Assembly: GCA_004299555.1 (NCBI GenBank)
Contig: SCQU01000006.1
Location: forward strand, 86,271-150,270
Direction of reading: 5' to 3'
DNA from: Rhodanobacteraceae bacterium
GTDB taxonomy: Bacteria > Pseudomonadota > Gammaproteobacteria > Xanthomonadales > Rhodanobacteraceae
Length of the DNA: 64,000 nucleotides
Shown here: piece by piece, positions 38,395 through 46,671 of the stretch
Layout of the letters: every line of letters begins with the position of its first letter
How positions within the stretch are numbered: position 1 is the first letter of the stretch
The notes under the pieces: model-generated
Told to the model about the DNA's origin: nothing
Seen by the model: the letters and a program-made list of their open reading frames with translations, nothing else
Databases searched by the model: none
Program-made: the position numbers and the translations under genes

Positions 38395-40233
38395 CTACGC
38401 CACCTTGTCGCCGCGCAGCGCCTGTACACACACCGGCTGCATCCGCGTACCGATTGCCCTGGCAATGAAGCGCGCGGTAACCGGTGTGCCGTCGTAATGC
38501 AGGATCCTGACCAGACGCGCAGGGTCGATTTCAAACTGCTCGATCAGCAACGCGCGCAGTTGCGCGTCGCGGTTCTGCTCGACCACGAATACGGACTCGT
38601 GCGCGGCGATGAATTCACGCACGGCATCGGCAAAGGGGTAGCCACGCACCCGCAGCGCGTCCACGTGCATGCCATCGGCATCGAGCTTCGCGATCGCCTC
38701 GGCCATCGCCGGCGAGGTCGAGCCAAAGTAGATTGCGCCGTGCCGGGCCGGCTGCCGCGCGCGCTGGAGCACAGGCTGTGGCAGCAGTGCTTTCGCGGTT
38801 TGCAATTTGCGCTGCAGGCGTTCGACGTTTTCGACGTAGTCTTCGCCCTTTTCCGAATACCGCGCGTCGGCGTTCTTGCTGGTACCGCGCGTGAAAAAGC
38901 TGCCGCGCGCCGGATGGGTGCCTGGATACGTGCGATACGGAATTCCGTCGCCATCCACATCGCGGTAGCGGCCGAAGGGCCGGCCGGCTTCCAGTTCCTC
39001 GGCCGTCAGCACCTTGCCGCGGTCATAGCGGCGCGCATCGTCCCACGCAAACGGTTGGCATAGCCGATGGTTCATGCCAATGTCGAGATCGCTCAACACG
39101 AACACCGGCGTCTGCAGGCGATCAGCCAGGTCCAGCGCCGCAGCCGCAAACTCGAAGCACTCGTACGGGTCCTCCGGGAACAGCAGCACGTGGTTGGTGT
39201 CGCCATGCGACGCGTGCGCACAAAACGTGACATCGGCCTGCTGGGTACGCGTCGGCATGCCGGTGGATGGCCCGCCCCGCTGCACGTCCACGATGGTCAC
39301 CGGGATCTCGGCGAAGTACGCCAAGCCGATGATTTCGTTCATCAGCGAAATACCGGGACCGGAGGTGGCGGTGAACGCCCGCGCGCCATTCCAGCCGGCG
39401 CCGGTCACGATGCCGATCGAGGCAATCTCGTCCTCGGCCTGTACGATCGCGTAGCGATGCTTGCCGGTTGCAGGATCGATCCGCAGCGTCACGCAATACT
39501 TCTGGAACGTTTCGGCCAGCGATGACGAGGGCGTGATCGGGTACCACGCACACACCGTCGCGCCGCCGTACACCATGCCCAACGCGGCGGCGCTGTTGCC
39601 GTCGACGAAGATGCGGCCGCCCACGCAGTCACGGCGTTCGATCTTCAACGCCAGCGGCTGCAGGTGGTCGGCCACATAGGCGCGGCCGAGATCCAGCGCG
39701 CGCACGTTGGGCTCCAGCAACGCCTGCTTGCCATGGTATTGCTCGCCGATCAAGCGCACGATCACGTCGCGCTCGATGCCAAGCAGTACCGACAGCGCAC
39801 CGACGTACATGATGTTCTTGAGCAGTTGGCGCTGACGCAGATCGTCCCAGCTTGCGTTGGCCATTTGCATCAGCGGCACGCCGATCACGCTGATGTCGTC
39901 GCGGAACTTCGACCGCGGCAGCGGCTTGCTGCTGTCGTAAAGCAGATAACCGCCGGACGCCAGCCCCGCGACATCGGCGTCCCACGTCTGCGGATTCATC
40001 TGCACCAGCAGGTCGTAGCCGCCGCGGCGCCCCAGCCACCCGGCCTCGCTGACGCGCACCTCGTACCACGTCGGCAAACCCTGGATGTTGGACGGAAAGA
40101 TGTTGCGGGGGCTGACCGGCACACCCATGCGCAGGATGCATTTGGCGAACAGCTCGTTGGCCGACGCCGATCCGGAGCCATTGATGTTGGCGAACTTGAT
40201 GACGAAGTCGTTGGTGGCAGCGATGGGGGTCAT
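38395..40233 (-). CDS. korA: 2-Oxoacid:ferredoxin oxidoreductase, fused gamma-alpha subunit
   Basis: Subunit of 612 residues in which a gamma domain (about 1-195; FANINGSGSASANELFAKCILRMG) precedes the alpha domain (from about 205; GNSAAALGMVYGGATVCAWYPITPSSSLAETFQKY). TSGPGISLMNEIIGLAYFAEIPVTIVDVQRGGPSTGMPTRTQQAD is the conserved alpha-subunit core. Gamma-alpha fusions of this type occur in two-subunit KorAB enzymes. It is placed between the GltD-like gene and korB and has the same orientation. The ATG at 40233 is preferred because codons upstream derive from a repeat. Confidence 0.93.
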   Translation of the reverse strand: MTPIAATNDFVIKFANINGSGSASANELFAKCILRMGVPVSPRNIFPSNIQGLPTWYEVRVSEAGWLGRRGGYDLLVQMNPQTWDADVAGLASGGYLLYDSSKPLPRSKFRDDISVIGVPLMQMANASWDDLRQRQLLKNIMYVGALSVLLGIERDVIVRLIGEQYHGKQALLEPNVRALDLGRAYVADHLQPLALKIERRDCVGGRIFVDGNSAAALGMVYGGATVCAWYPITPSSSLAETFQKYCVTLRIDPATGKHRYAIVQAEDEIASIGIVTGAGWNGARAFTATSGPGISLMNEIIGLAYFAEIPVTIVDVQRGGPSTGMPTRTQQADVTFCAHASHGDTNHVLLFPEDPYECFEFAAAALDLADRLQTPVFVLSDLDIGMNHRLCQPFAWDDARRYDRGKVLTAEELEAGRPFGRYRDVDGDGIPYRTYPGTHPARGSFFTRGTSKNADARYSEKGEDYVENVERLQRKLQTAKALLPQPVLQRARQPARHGAIYFGSTSPAMAEAIAKLDADGMHVDALRVRGYPFADAVREFIAAHESVFVVEQNRDAQLRALLIEQFEIDPARLVRILHYDGTPVTARFIARAIGTRMQPVCVQALRGDKVA

Positions 40234-40261
40234 TCGAAATCTGCCGTTGGCAACCCAAACG

Positions 40262-40390
40262 GCCCCGCCAGGCGGCCGCCGCATCCCCCTTTGGAACGAA
40301 GGGGGATTGGGGGCGATACCGGGTCACCGCGCAACCGCATCCCCCCGCGCCGGCGGCCCGGCCCCCTTCCCATGGAAGGGGGTGATGAAT
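40262..40390. repeat. C/G-tract palindromes between the GltD-like gene and korA
   Basis: Includes CCCCCTTTGGAACGAAGGGGG (about 40286-40306) and CCCCCTTCCCATGGAAGGGGG (about 40362-40382), a perfect inverted repeat around CATG. The arms match the units at 6869-6890 and 6942-6964, so they belong to the same dispersed intergenic family. Confidence 0.65.
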
Positions 40391-40414
40391 TGGTACACAG
40401 GAACGCCCCCGCCT

Positions 40415-42265
40415 TCATGCCGCCGCCTGCTTTTTGCATGGCAATGCCGAATAATCCTCACCGCGGCCAGCGTAGGATTCGGCAAACAGAAACCGCTGCA
40501 TGTCCCACGCACCGGTCGGGCACCGCTCGGCGCAGAGGCCGCAGTGCAGGCATGTGTCCTCGTCCTTCACCATCACGCGCCCGGTCTTGACCGGACCGCC
40601 AACGTACAAGTCCTGCGCAAGGTTCAGAGCCGGCGCGGTAAGGCGCGTACGCAGGTCGGCTTCGTCGCCGTCCGCGGTGAAGGTGATGCAATCCATCGGG
40701 CACACGTCGACACAGGCGTCGCACTCGATGCAGACGTCTTTCGTGAATACGGTCTGCACATCACAGTTGAGGCAACGCTGGGCTTCCTTCCACGCGGTCT
40801 GCAAATCGAAGCCCAACTCGACTTCCTGATGGATGTTCTTGAGCGTCTTCTCCTGCGCCGCCCATGGCACCACGAAGCGTTCGTCCGGCGAGATGTCATT
40901 GTCGTAACTCCACTCGTGGATACCCATCTTCTGCGACACGAGGTTGGTAAGCGGCGGCGGCCGTTTGCGCACGTCTTCGCGCTGCAGCAGGTTGTGGATC
41001 GACACCGCCGCCTGGTGCCCATGCTCGACCGCCCAGATGATGTTCTTGGGGCCAAACGCGGCATCGCCGCCAAAAAATACCTTGGGCAGCGTCGATTGCA
41101 TGGTGAGCTTGTCGAGCTTCGGCATGCCCCGGTCGTCGAATTCGATGCCGAGATCGCGTTCGATCCACGGAAACGCGTTCTCCTGCCCGATCGCAACCAA
41201 CACTTCATCGCACTCGAAGAAACGCTCGGGTTCACCGGTCGGCAGCAACTTGCGCTTGCCATTGGCGTCATGTTCGGCGCACATCGGCGTAAACCACATG
41301 CCGGTGAGCTTGCCATCCTCGTGCACGAAGGATTTCGGGTTGAGCCAATTGAGGATCTCGACGCCTTCGCGTTCGGCGTCTTCCTTTTCCCATGGACTGG
41401 CCTTCATCTCGTCGTAGCCCGAGCGCACAATCACCTTGACGTCGTCACCGCCGAGGCGCCGCGCGCTCCGGCAGCAATCCATCGCGGTATTGCCGCCGCC
41501 CAGCACGATCATGCGCTTGCCAACCTTCTTCACGTGCTCGAAGTAAACCGCTGCCAGCCACTCGATGCCGACATGAATCTTGTCCGCCGCCGCGTCGCGG
41601 CCCTCGATGTGCAGGTCGCGTCCGCGCGGCGCGCCGCAGCCGATGAATACGGCATCGAAGTTTTGCGCCAGCAACGCGCGCAGCGAATCGACCGGGTGCC
41701 CGCCCACGAACTCCACACCCAGGTTGAGGATGTAACCAACCTCCTCGTCGATCACGGCTTCCGGCAACCGAAAGCGTGGCACCTGGGTACGCATGAAGCC
41801 GCCACCCTTGGCATCGGCCTCGAACAGGGTGACGTTGTAACCCAGCGGCGCGAGATCGCGCGCCACCGTGAGTGCAGAGGGCCCGGCGCCCACGCACGCC
41901 ACGCGTAATTGATCCGCTCCCGGCACGCGCTCGGGCAGGCGCTTGCGCATCTGTGCCTCGACGCTGTCGCTGCGGTTGTCGGCAGCCACGCGTTTGAGCC
42001 GGCAAATGGCTACCGGCTCGGGTTTCGCACCGTTGTTCTCTTCGACCCGCCCGCGCCGGCACGCGGGTTCGCAGGGGCGGTCGCAGGTGCGGCCAAGGAT
42101 GCCCGGGAACACGTTGGAATCCCAGTTCAGGAGGTACGCGTCATCGAAACGCCCAGCCGCGATCAGGCGGATGTATTCGGGCACCCGGGTGTGCGCGGGG
42201 CACGCCCACTGGCAGTCCACCACCTTGTGGAAATACTGCGGGTTGCGGATATCGGTGGGTTGCAT
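40415..42265 (-). CDS. GltD-like NAD(P)H:acceptor flavoprotein with added ferredoxin domain
   Basis: Fe-S flavoprotein of 616 residues. The N-terminal helical domain has Cys in VVDCQWACPAHTRVPEYIRL and RTCDRPCEPACRRGRVEE, like glutamate synthase small subunit. The FAD site is VACVGAGPSALTVARDLAPLGYNVTLFEA and the NAD(P) site is VLGGGNTAMDCCRSARRLG. The C-terminus carries two [4Fe-4S] motifs, CIECDACVDVCPMDC and CLHCGLCAERCPTG. Next to korAB this protein most likely moves electrons between ferredoxin and NAD(P). It is the first gene of the block running to phaC. Confidence 0.88.
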   Translation of the reverse strand: MQPTDIRNPQYFHKVVDCQWACPAHTRVPEYIRLIAAGRFDDAYLLNWDSNVFPGILGRTCDRPCEPACRRGRVEENNGAKPEPVAICRLKRVAADNRSDSVEAQMRKRLPERVPGADQLRVACVGAGPSALTVARDLAPLGYNVTLFEADAKGGGFMRTQVPRFRLPEAVIDEEVGYILNLGVEFVGGHPVDSLRALLAQNFDAVFIGCGAPRGRDLHIEGRDAAADKIHVGIEWLAAVYFEHVKKVGKRMIVLGGGNTAMDCCRSARRLGGDDVKVIVRSGYDEMKASPWEKEDAEREGVEILNWLNPKSFVHEDGKLTGMWFTPMCAEHDANGKRKLLPTGEPERFFECDEVLVAIGQENAFPWIERDLGIEFDDRGMPKLDKLTMQSTLPKVFFGGDAAFGPKNIIWAVEHGHQAAVSIHNLLQREDVRKRPPPLTNLVSQKMGIHEWSYDNDISPDERFVVPWAAQEKTLKNIHQEVELGFDLQTAWKEAQRCLNCDVQTVFTKDVCIECDACVDVCPMDCITFTADGDEADLRTRLTAPALNLAQDLYVGGPVKTGRVMVKDEDTCLHCGLCAERCPTGAWDMQRFLFAESYAGRGEDYSALPCKKQAAA

Positions 42266-42520
42266 GGCGCCCTCCAGGATTCCGCGGGGACGCTGGCCCA
42301 GCCGTCGCCCGTCGGGGCGAGTCTACCCGTTTTGCGCAAAAGCGGAAGAGTGCGACCACGCGCGGCCCGCGCGCCCGCGCCGGCAGCATCGGCGCGTTCC
42401 AGTGGCGTCCCCGCAGCGGCCGATCGTGGGCAGTAGCGCCACTGGCCAGCACCGGCACACCGGCAGCGGCGAAGCCGCGCTCACACGCACACCATCGCGC
42501 TGTGCCAGCTACCACAACGG
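42266..42520. other. Spacer upstream of the GltD-like gene
   Basis: About 255 bases with no gene seen. On the minus strand TAGACT at 42320-42325 with a CTTCCG-like hexamer about 17 bp further up could be the promoter of the kor block. A TTTTGCGCAAAA palindrome lies at 42329-42340 between the two hexamers and is a candidate operator. The rest is GC-rich without clear structure. Confidence 0.35.
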
Positions 42521-42524
42521 CAAC

Positions 42525-42554
42525 AAAAAACCGGGCCAATCAGCCCGGTCTTTT
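42525..42554. terminator. Rho-independent terminator of pnp (bidirectional)
   Basis: Stem CCGGGC (42531-42536) with GCCCGG (42543-42548), loop CAATCA, flanked by an A-run (42525-42530) and a T-rich tail (42549-42554). On the minus strand it lies 24 bases past the pnp stop and is followed by TTTTTT. Confidence 0.9.
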
Positions 42555-42577
42555 GTCAACCCGACCAGCCGTCGCGA

Positions 42578-44686
42578 TCAGGCGGTTTCCGCCTTCTCTT
42601 CCTCGGTCACCGCCTTCATCGACAGGCGGATGCGGCCCTGCTTGTCAACTTCCAGCACCTTGACCTTGACGATGTCGCCTTCCTTGAGTTTGTCCGAAAC
42701 CTTCTCGACGCGCTCATTGGAAATCTGCGAGACGTGAACCAGGCCATCCTTGCCCGGCAGGATCGTCACGAAGGCACCAAAGTCCATGATCTTGACGACC
42801 TTGCCCTCGTAGATCCGGCCCGGTTCGACGTCCGCCACGATCTGCTCGATGCGATGCTTGGCCGCATCGGCGGCTTCGCGGTTGACCGACGCGATCACGA
42901 TCGTGCCATCGTCGTTGATGTCGATGGTGGTACCAGTTTCCTCGGTGATCGAACGGATCGTCGAGCCGCCCTTGCCAATCACTTCGCGGATCTTGTCCGG
43001 ATGGATCTTGATGGTCAAAAGGCGCGGCGCATATTCGCTCATTTCACCACGCGGCGCAGAGATCACCTTGGCCATTTCACCCAGGATGTGCATCCGGCCC
43101 TTGTGCGCCTGCGCCAGCGCGGTACGCATGATTTCCTCGGTGATGCCATCGGTCTTGATGTCCATCTGCAGCGCGGAAATGCCGTTTTCGGTACCGGCCA
43201 CCTTGAAATCCATGTCGCCGAGGTGGTCCTCGTCGCCCATGATGTCCGACAGCACGACGTAGTTGTCGCCTTCCTTCATCAAGCCCATCGCGATGCCCGC
43301 CACCGGTGCCTTCAGCGGCACGCCGGCATCCATCATGGCCAGCGACGAACCGCACACCGACGCCATCGACGACGAGCCGTTGGACTCGGTGATTTCGCTG
43401 ACGCAGCGGATGACGTAGGGGAACTCTTCCATCGACGGCTTGACTGCCATCACGCCGCGCTTGGCGAGGCGGCCATGGCCGATTTCACGGCGCTTGGGGC
43501 TGCCCATGCGGCCGGTCTCGCCCACCGAATAAGGCGGGAAGTTGTAATGGAACAGGAACGGATCCTTCCATTCGCCTTCCGGCGCGTCGATGATCTGCGA
43601 GTCGCGGCCGGTGCCAAGGGTGACCGTCACCAGCGCCTGGGTCTCGCCGCGCGTGAAGAGCGCCGAACCGTGGGTGCGCGGCAGTACGCCGACGCGCACG
43701 CTGATCGGGCGCACGTCTTCCAGCCCGCGGCCATCGATGCGCTGCTTGGTCGAGAGCACGTGGTTGCGTACCGTGTGGTATTCCATGTCTTCGAATTCGC
43801 CGGCAAGCTCGGCCGCCGGCCAGCCCTTGTCCGCGGCCTGTGCCTTGACCGCTTCCAGCACTTCGGCCTTCAACGCGGCGATCGCATCGCGGCGTTGCAA
43901 CTTGTCCTTGATCTGGAACGCCCGCGCCAGCTTGTCACCCACCGCGTCATGCACCGCGGCGATGAGCGCCGGATCGCGTACCGGAGCCTGCCAGTCCCAC
44001 TGCGGCTTGCCCACTTCCCGGGCTAGCTCGGCGATGGCACCGATCGCCACCTGCATTTCCTTGTGGCCGAACACCACCGCGCCCAGCATCACGTCCTCGG
44101 ACAGCAGCTTGGCTTCCGATTCGACCATCAGCACGGCTTTGGCGGTACCGGCCACGACCAGTTCAAGCTCGGAGGTCTTGAGCTCGGTCACGGTCGGATT
44201 GAGGATGTACTTGCCGTTGGCATAGCCCACGCGCGCGGCGCCAATCGGCCCCTTGAACGGAATGCCGGCCAGGGTCAGCGCGGCCGAAGCGCCCAGCAGC
44301 GCCGGAATGTCGCCATCGACCTCGGGGTTGCGCGACAACACCGTCGCAACCACCTGCACTTCGTTCTTGAACGCCGAGGGAAACAACGGGCGCAGCGGCC
44401 GATCGATCAAGCGGCTGGTCAGCGTTTCCTTTTCGGTCGGCCGGCCCTCGCGCTTGAAGAAACCACCCGGGATGCGGCCGGCGGAATAGAACTTTTCCTG
44501 ATAGTCGACGGTGAGCGGGAAGAAATCCTGCCCCTCGCGCGCCTTGGCGGCGCCAACGGCCGCCACCAGCACCACCGTACCGGCCATGCTGACGATCACG
44601 GCGCCCGATGCCTGGCGCGCGATTTCACCGGTCTCGATGGTGACCGGGTATTGGCCGTACTGGAAAGTCTTGCTTACTTTTGCCAC
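42578..44686 (-). CDS. pnp: Polyribonucleotide nucleotidyltransferase
   Basis: 3'-5' phosphorolytic exoribonuclease of 702 residues and degradosome component. Two RNase PH-like domains (about 10-145 and 315-545) are separated by a helical domain; the catalytic core has [21 protein letters not shown] and the Asp-rich [25 protein letters not shown]-terminal KH ([25 protein letters not shown]) and S1 ([20 protein letters not shown]) RNA-binding domains follow. The start is a GTG at 44686. It follows rpsO on the same strand; the hairpins between them match the known pattern of RNase III-dependent autoregulation in E. coli. Confidence 0.98.
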   Translation of the reverse strand: MAKVSKTFQYGQYPVTIETGEIARQASGAVIVSMAGTVVLVAAVGAAKAREGQDFFPLTVDYQEKFYSAGRIPGGFFKREGRPTEKETLTSRLIDRPLRPLFPSAFKNEVQVVATVLSRNPEVDGDIPALLGASAALTLAGIPFKGPIGAARVGYANGKYILNPTVTELKTSELELVVAGTAKAVLMVESEAKLLSEDVMLGAVVFGHKEMQVAIGAIAELAREVGKPQWDWQAPVRDPALIAAVHDAVGDKLARAFQIKDKLQRRDAIAALKAEVLEAVKAQAADKGWPAAELAGEFEDMEYHTVRNHVLSTKQRIDGRGLEDVRPISVRVGVLPRTHGSALFTRGETQALVTVTLGTGRDSQIIDAPEGEWKDPFLFHYNFPPYSVGETGRMGSPKRREIGHGRLAKRGVMAVKPSMEEFPYVIRCVSEITESNGSSSMASVCGSSLAMMDAGVPLKAPVAGIAMGLMKEGDNYVVLSDIMGDEDHLGDMDFKVAGTENGISALQMDIKTDGITEEIMRTALAQAHKGRMHILGEMAKVISAPRGEMSEYAPRLLTIKIHPDKIREVIGKGGSTIRSITEETGTTIDINDDGTIVIASVNREAADAAKHRIEQIVADVEPGRIYEGKVVKIMDFGAFVTILPGKDGLVHVSQISNERVEKVSDKLKEGDIVKVKVLEVDKQGRIRLSMKAVTEEEKAETA

Positions 44687-44706
44687 GGTAGGTGTCCTTG
44701 AGATGT

Positions 44707-44797
44707 GCGTTCAAGTGAACGCCGAAAGCCGGCGAGCGTTCGGAGTCGACGGCTGCCGGCGCCTTGGAGCAGACGATGGAGCGTCGCTCAGCGACGC
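44707..44797 (-). promoter_or_regulatory. Hairpins in the rpsO-pnp spacer, possible RNase III/PNPase autoregulatory site
   Basis: Three inverted repeats lie between the rpsO 3' end and pnp: GCGTCGC (44781-44787) with GCGACGC (44791-44797), which holds the rpsO stop codon in its three-base loop; GCCGGC (44728-44733) with GCCGGC (44755-44760), a long-range stem; and GCGTTC (44707-44712) with GAACGC (44717-44722). There is no strong T-run, so transcription should continue into pnp. Confidence 0.55.
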
Positions 44798-45057
44798 AGG
44801 CCAAGACGCCCGATCAGCGCCTGATAGCGCTCGGCATCTTTGTCCTTAAGGTAACCAAGCAGGCGGCGGCGGCGGTTGACCATCTTCAAAAGGCCGCGAC
44901 GCGAGTGGTGGTCTTTCTTGTGGGTCTCGAAGTGGCCGGACAACTGCTGGATACGCGCGGACAACAGCGCAACCTGCACCTCCGGCGAACCGGTGTCGGT
45001 CGGCGCACGGCGATAATCGGCGATGATCTTGCTGGTTTCTTCGGTGGAAAGCGGCAT
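44788..45057 (-). CDS. rpsO: 30S ribosomal protein S15 (uS15)
   Basis: Ribosomal protein of 89 residues that binds 16S rRNA early in 30S assembly. The sequence is canonical: [68 protein letters not shown]. The ATG at 45057 gives the standard start; the in-frame extension upstream is leader sequence. Its mRNA leader contains a large hairpin, and the family is known to autoregulate by binding its own leader. It precedes pnp in the usual rpsO-pnp order. Confidence 0.98.
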   Translation of the reverse strand: MPLSTEETSKIIADYRRAPTDTGSPEVQVALLSARIQQLSGHFETHKKDHHSRRGLLKMVNRRRRLLGYLKDKDAERYQALIGRLGLRR

Positions 45058-45095
45058 GGAAGCCTTCTCGGTGAATGGTGAGGTTCCGGCATGTG

Positions 45096-45134
45096 GCTTG
45101 CGCAACGGCGCCGTAAAGGTGCCGTTGCACAAGC
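45096..45134 (-). promoter_or_regulatory. Large hairpin in the rpsO mRNA leader, candidate S15 autoregulatory element
   Basis: Arms GCTTGCGCAACGGC (45096-45109) and GCCGTTGCACAAGC (45121-45134) pair over 14 positions (one G-U on the RNA) around an 11-base loop. The hairpin ends 38 bases upstream of the rpsO start codon. S15 is known to repress its own translation through leader structures that differ among bacterial groups; whether this one binds S15 is untested. Confidence 0.65.
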
Positions 45135-45183
45135 CGCCGCCGGGATGGTTCAGACCCGAATCGAACGGGCCGGTGAGCCGGTT

Positions 45184-45213
45184 AGTCTAGCTGCAACAAG
45201 CAGTTGGCGACAA
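45184..45213 (-). promoter_or_regulatory. Promoter of rpsO-pnp
   Basis: On the minus strand TTGTCG (45213-45208), an 18-bp spacer and TAGACT (45189-45184). The predicted transcript has a leader of about 120 bases carrying the hairpin at 45096-45134. Confidence 0.6.
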
Positions 45214-45300
45214 GGGGCATCCGCGCCCGAGTGACACGCGGCGCCCTGCGCTGCCTCGCGCGGCGACCCGCGCCGACCGGCCGCCCCGCGCTCCCGGCGA

Positions 45301-45329
45301 TTGAGCAGACGGCCCATTCCCGTTACACT
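45301..45329 (+). promoter_or_regulatory. Promoter of tRNA-Val
   Basis: TTGAGC (45301-45306), a 17-bp spacer and TACACT (45324-45329), 55 bases before the tRNA. The bases directly after the -10 are GCGCGCCCC, a GC-rich discriminator typical of stringently controlled stable-RNA promoters. Confidence 0.75.
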
Positions 45330-45384
45330 GCGCGCCCCGGCCACCGCAGCCGGGCTGTCGCCGCTCGCGACTCGCTGCACCTGT

Positions 45385-45459
45385 GGGCAGTTAGCTCAGC
45401 GGTAGAGCACTACCTTGACATGGTAGGGGTCACAGGTTCGATCCCTGTACTGCCCACCA
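45385..45459 (+). tRNA. tRNA-Val (anticodon GAC)
   Basis: Cloverleaf of 75 bases: acceptor stem GGGCAGT/ACTGCCC, D-arm with AGCTCAGCGGTAGAGC, anticodon stem CTACC/GGTAG with loop TTGACAT (anticodon GAC, reading GUC), T-arm CACAGGTTCGATCCCTGT, and an encoded CCA end at 45457-45459. All stems pair fully. The gene lies 35 bases from the convergent end of dnaQ, and there is no integrase near it, so it shows no sign of use as an attachment site. Confidence 0.97.
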
Positions 45460-45494
45460 AACGTGAACGCACATCAACGCGTGCGGCGATCCCA

Positions 45495-46219
45495 TCAATC
45501 GCCGTGCTCGGCACGCCGCCAGACGCTGCCGTTCGCGCTCGCCTGGTCGAGCCCGGCCAAGCGCGCGGCGTGCGCGGCAAGCTCGGCTTCACTGGCGCGC
45601 TGCACGCGCAGGCTGAGTTTGGCGTCGACCGGCGTGACGCGCGCCACCACGGCGCCATTCCCGTCTGCCGGCCGATTGCCGCCAAGCGCCAGCGCGCCCT
45701 GGCCCGCGGTCATCGCGATCCACACGTCGGCCAAAAGGTGCGCATCCAGCAGGGCGCCATGGACTTCGCGATGACTGTTGTCAACGCCAAGGCGCTTGCA
45801 CAGCGCATCCAGCGTATTTTCTGGCCCGGGTATTTCTGCCGCGCGAGCGCCAGCGTATCAACCACCGTCGCATGGTCGGCCACGCGGCCCAGCGTTGGGT
45901 CCGCGCGTTGCAGCTCGCTGTCGAGAAAGCCGGTGTCAAACGCGGCGTTGTGGATCAGGATTTCCGCACCGTCGATGAACGCCAGAAACTCCGCCGCCAC
46001 TTCCGCAAACCGCGGCTTGTCGGCCAGGAACTGGTCGGTAATGCCATGCACCGCCACCGCGCCGGCGCCGACGGTGCGCTCGGGGTTGAGGTAGCGCTGG
46101 AACGTACGTCCGCTGGGACGGCGATCGACCAGCTCCACGCAGCCAATTTCAATGACCCGGTGGCCGCGTTCGACCTCAAGGCCGGTCGTTTCGGTATCGA
46201 GTACCACCTGGCGTGTCAT
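45495..46219 (-). CDS. dnaQ: DNA polymerase III epsilon subunit, reading frame broken by an apparent one-base deletion
   Basis: Proofreading 3'-5' exonuclease; restored length would be 241 residues, close to E. coli (243). Residues 1-134 are in one frame: Exo[12 protein letters not shown] and Exo[16 protein letters not shown]. After Lys134, at an A-run (T-run 45817-45820 on the plus strand), the frame changes: the natural continuation, [33 protein letters not shown], with ExoIII His and Asp, is read one base back. One extra A would restore it. Uncorrected, the product ends at 45710 with a nonsense tail and no ExoIII. Its ATG overlaps the rnhA stop (ATGA). Confidence 0.9.
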
Positions 46220-46671
46220 GCCGCCCCCTTGATGCGTTCGGCTGCGGCGCGCGCCGCCTGATCCACGCGCTCGTTCTCCGGATGCCCGGAGTGCCCTTTC
46301 ACCCATTGCCAGCGCACTCGATGGCGTTGACACGCCGCGGACAGGCGCTGCCACAAATCCTGATTCTTGACCGGTTGCTTGCCGGCGGTGCGCCAACCAT
46401 TGGCGCGCCACTTCGGCAGCCACTGTTCAACGCCCTGCATGACATAGCGCGAGTCGGTCGTGAGCACCACCGTGCAGGGACGCTGCAACGCTTCGAGGCC
46501 GGAGATGGCGGCCATGAGCTCCATGCGGTTGTTGGTGGTCGACGCCTCGCCCGCGGCAAGCAACTTTTCAATCTCGCCCCAGCGCAGCAGCGCCGCCCAG
46601 CCGCCCGGGCCCGGATTGCCAAGGCAGGCACCATCCGTGAACACGGCCACCGGACGCTCACCTTCACTCAT
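46216..46671 (-). CDS. rnhA: Ribonuclease HI
   Basis: Enzyme of 151 residues that degrades RNA in RNA-DNA hybrids. All four carboxylate positions are present: Asp in [17 protein letters not shown], Glu in [10 protein letters not shown], Asp in [15 protein letters not shown] and the C-terminal Asp in [13 protein letters not shown]; the [14 protein letters not shown] motif with the assisting His is intact. The natural start is the ATG at 46671. In the sequence as given, the upstream methyltransferase frame runs into it with no stop; see that entry. dnaQ follows with a four-base overlap, the usual rnhA-dnaQ order. Confidence 0.97.
   Translation of the reverse strand: MSEGERPVAVFTDGACLGNPGPGGWAALLRWGEIEKLLAAGEASTTNNRMELMAAISGLEALQRPCTVVLTTDSRYVMQGVEQWLPKWRANGWRTAGKQPVKNQDLWQRLSAACQRHRVRWQWVKGHSGHPENERVDQAARAAAERIKGAA

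Noticed and set aside
40085..41908. A long plus-strand frame opposite the GltD-like gene
   Set aside because: It runs through the intergenic repeats and opposite conserved Fe-S and FAD motifs; no protein family is visible.
45385..45494. tRNA-Val as an integration site of a mobile element
   Set aside because: No integrase, direct repeat of the tRNA 3' end or foreign-looking segment follows; dnaQ and rnhA lie directly beyond.
45815..45822. Programmed -1 frameshifting in dnaQ
   Set aside because: The A-run is only four long and the P-site Lys codon would re-pair with GAA after slipping; no strong downstream structure is evident. A lost base is simpler.
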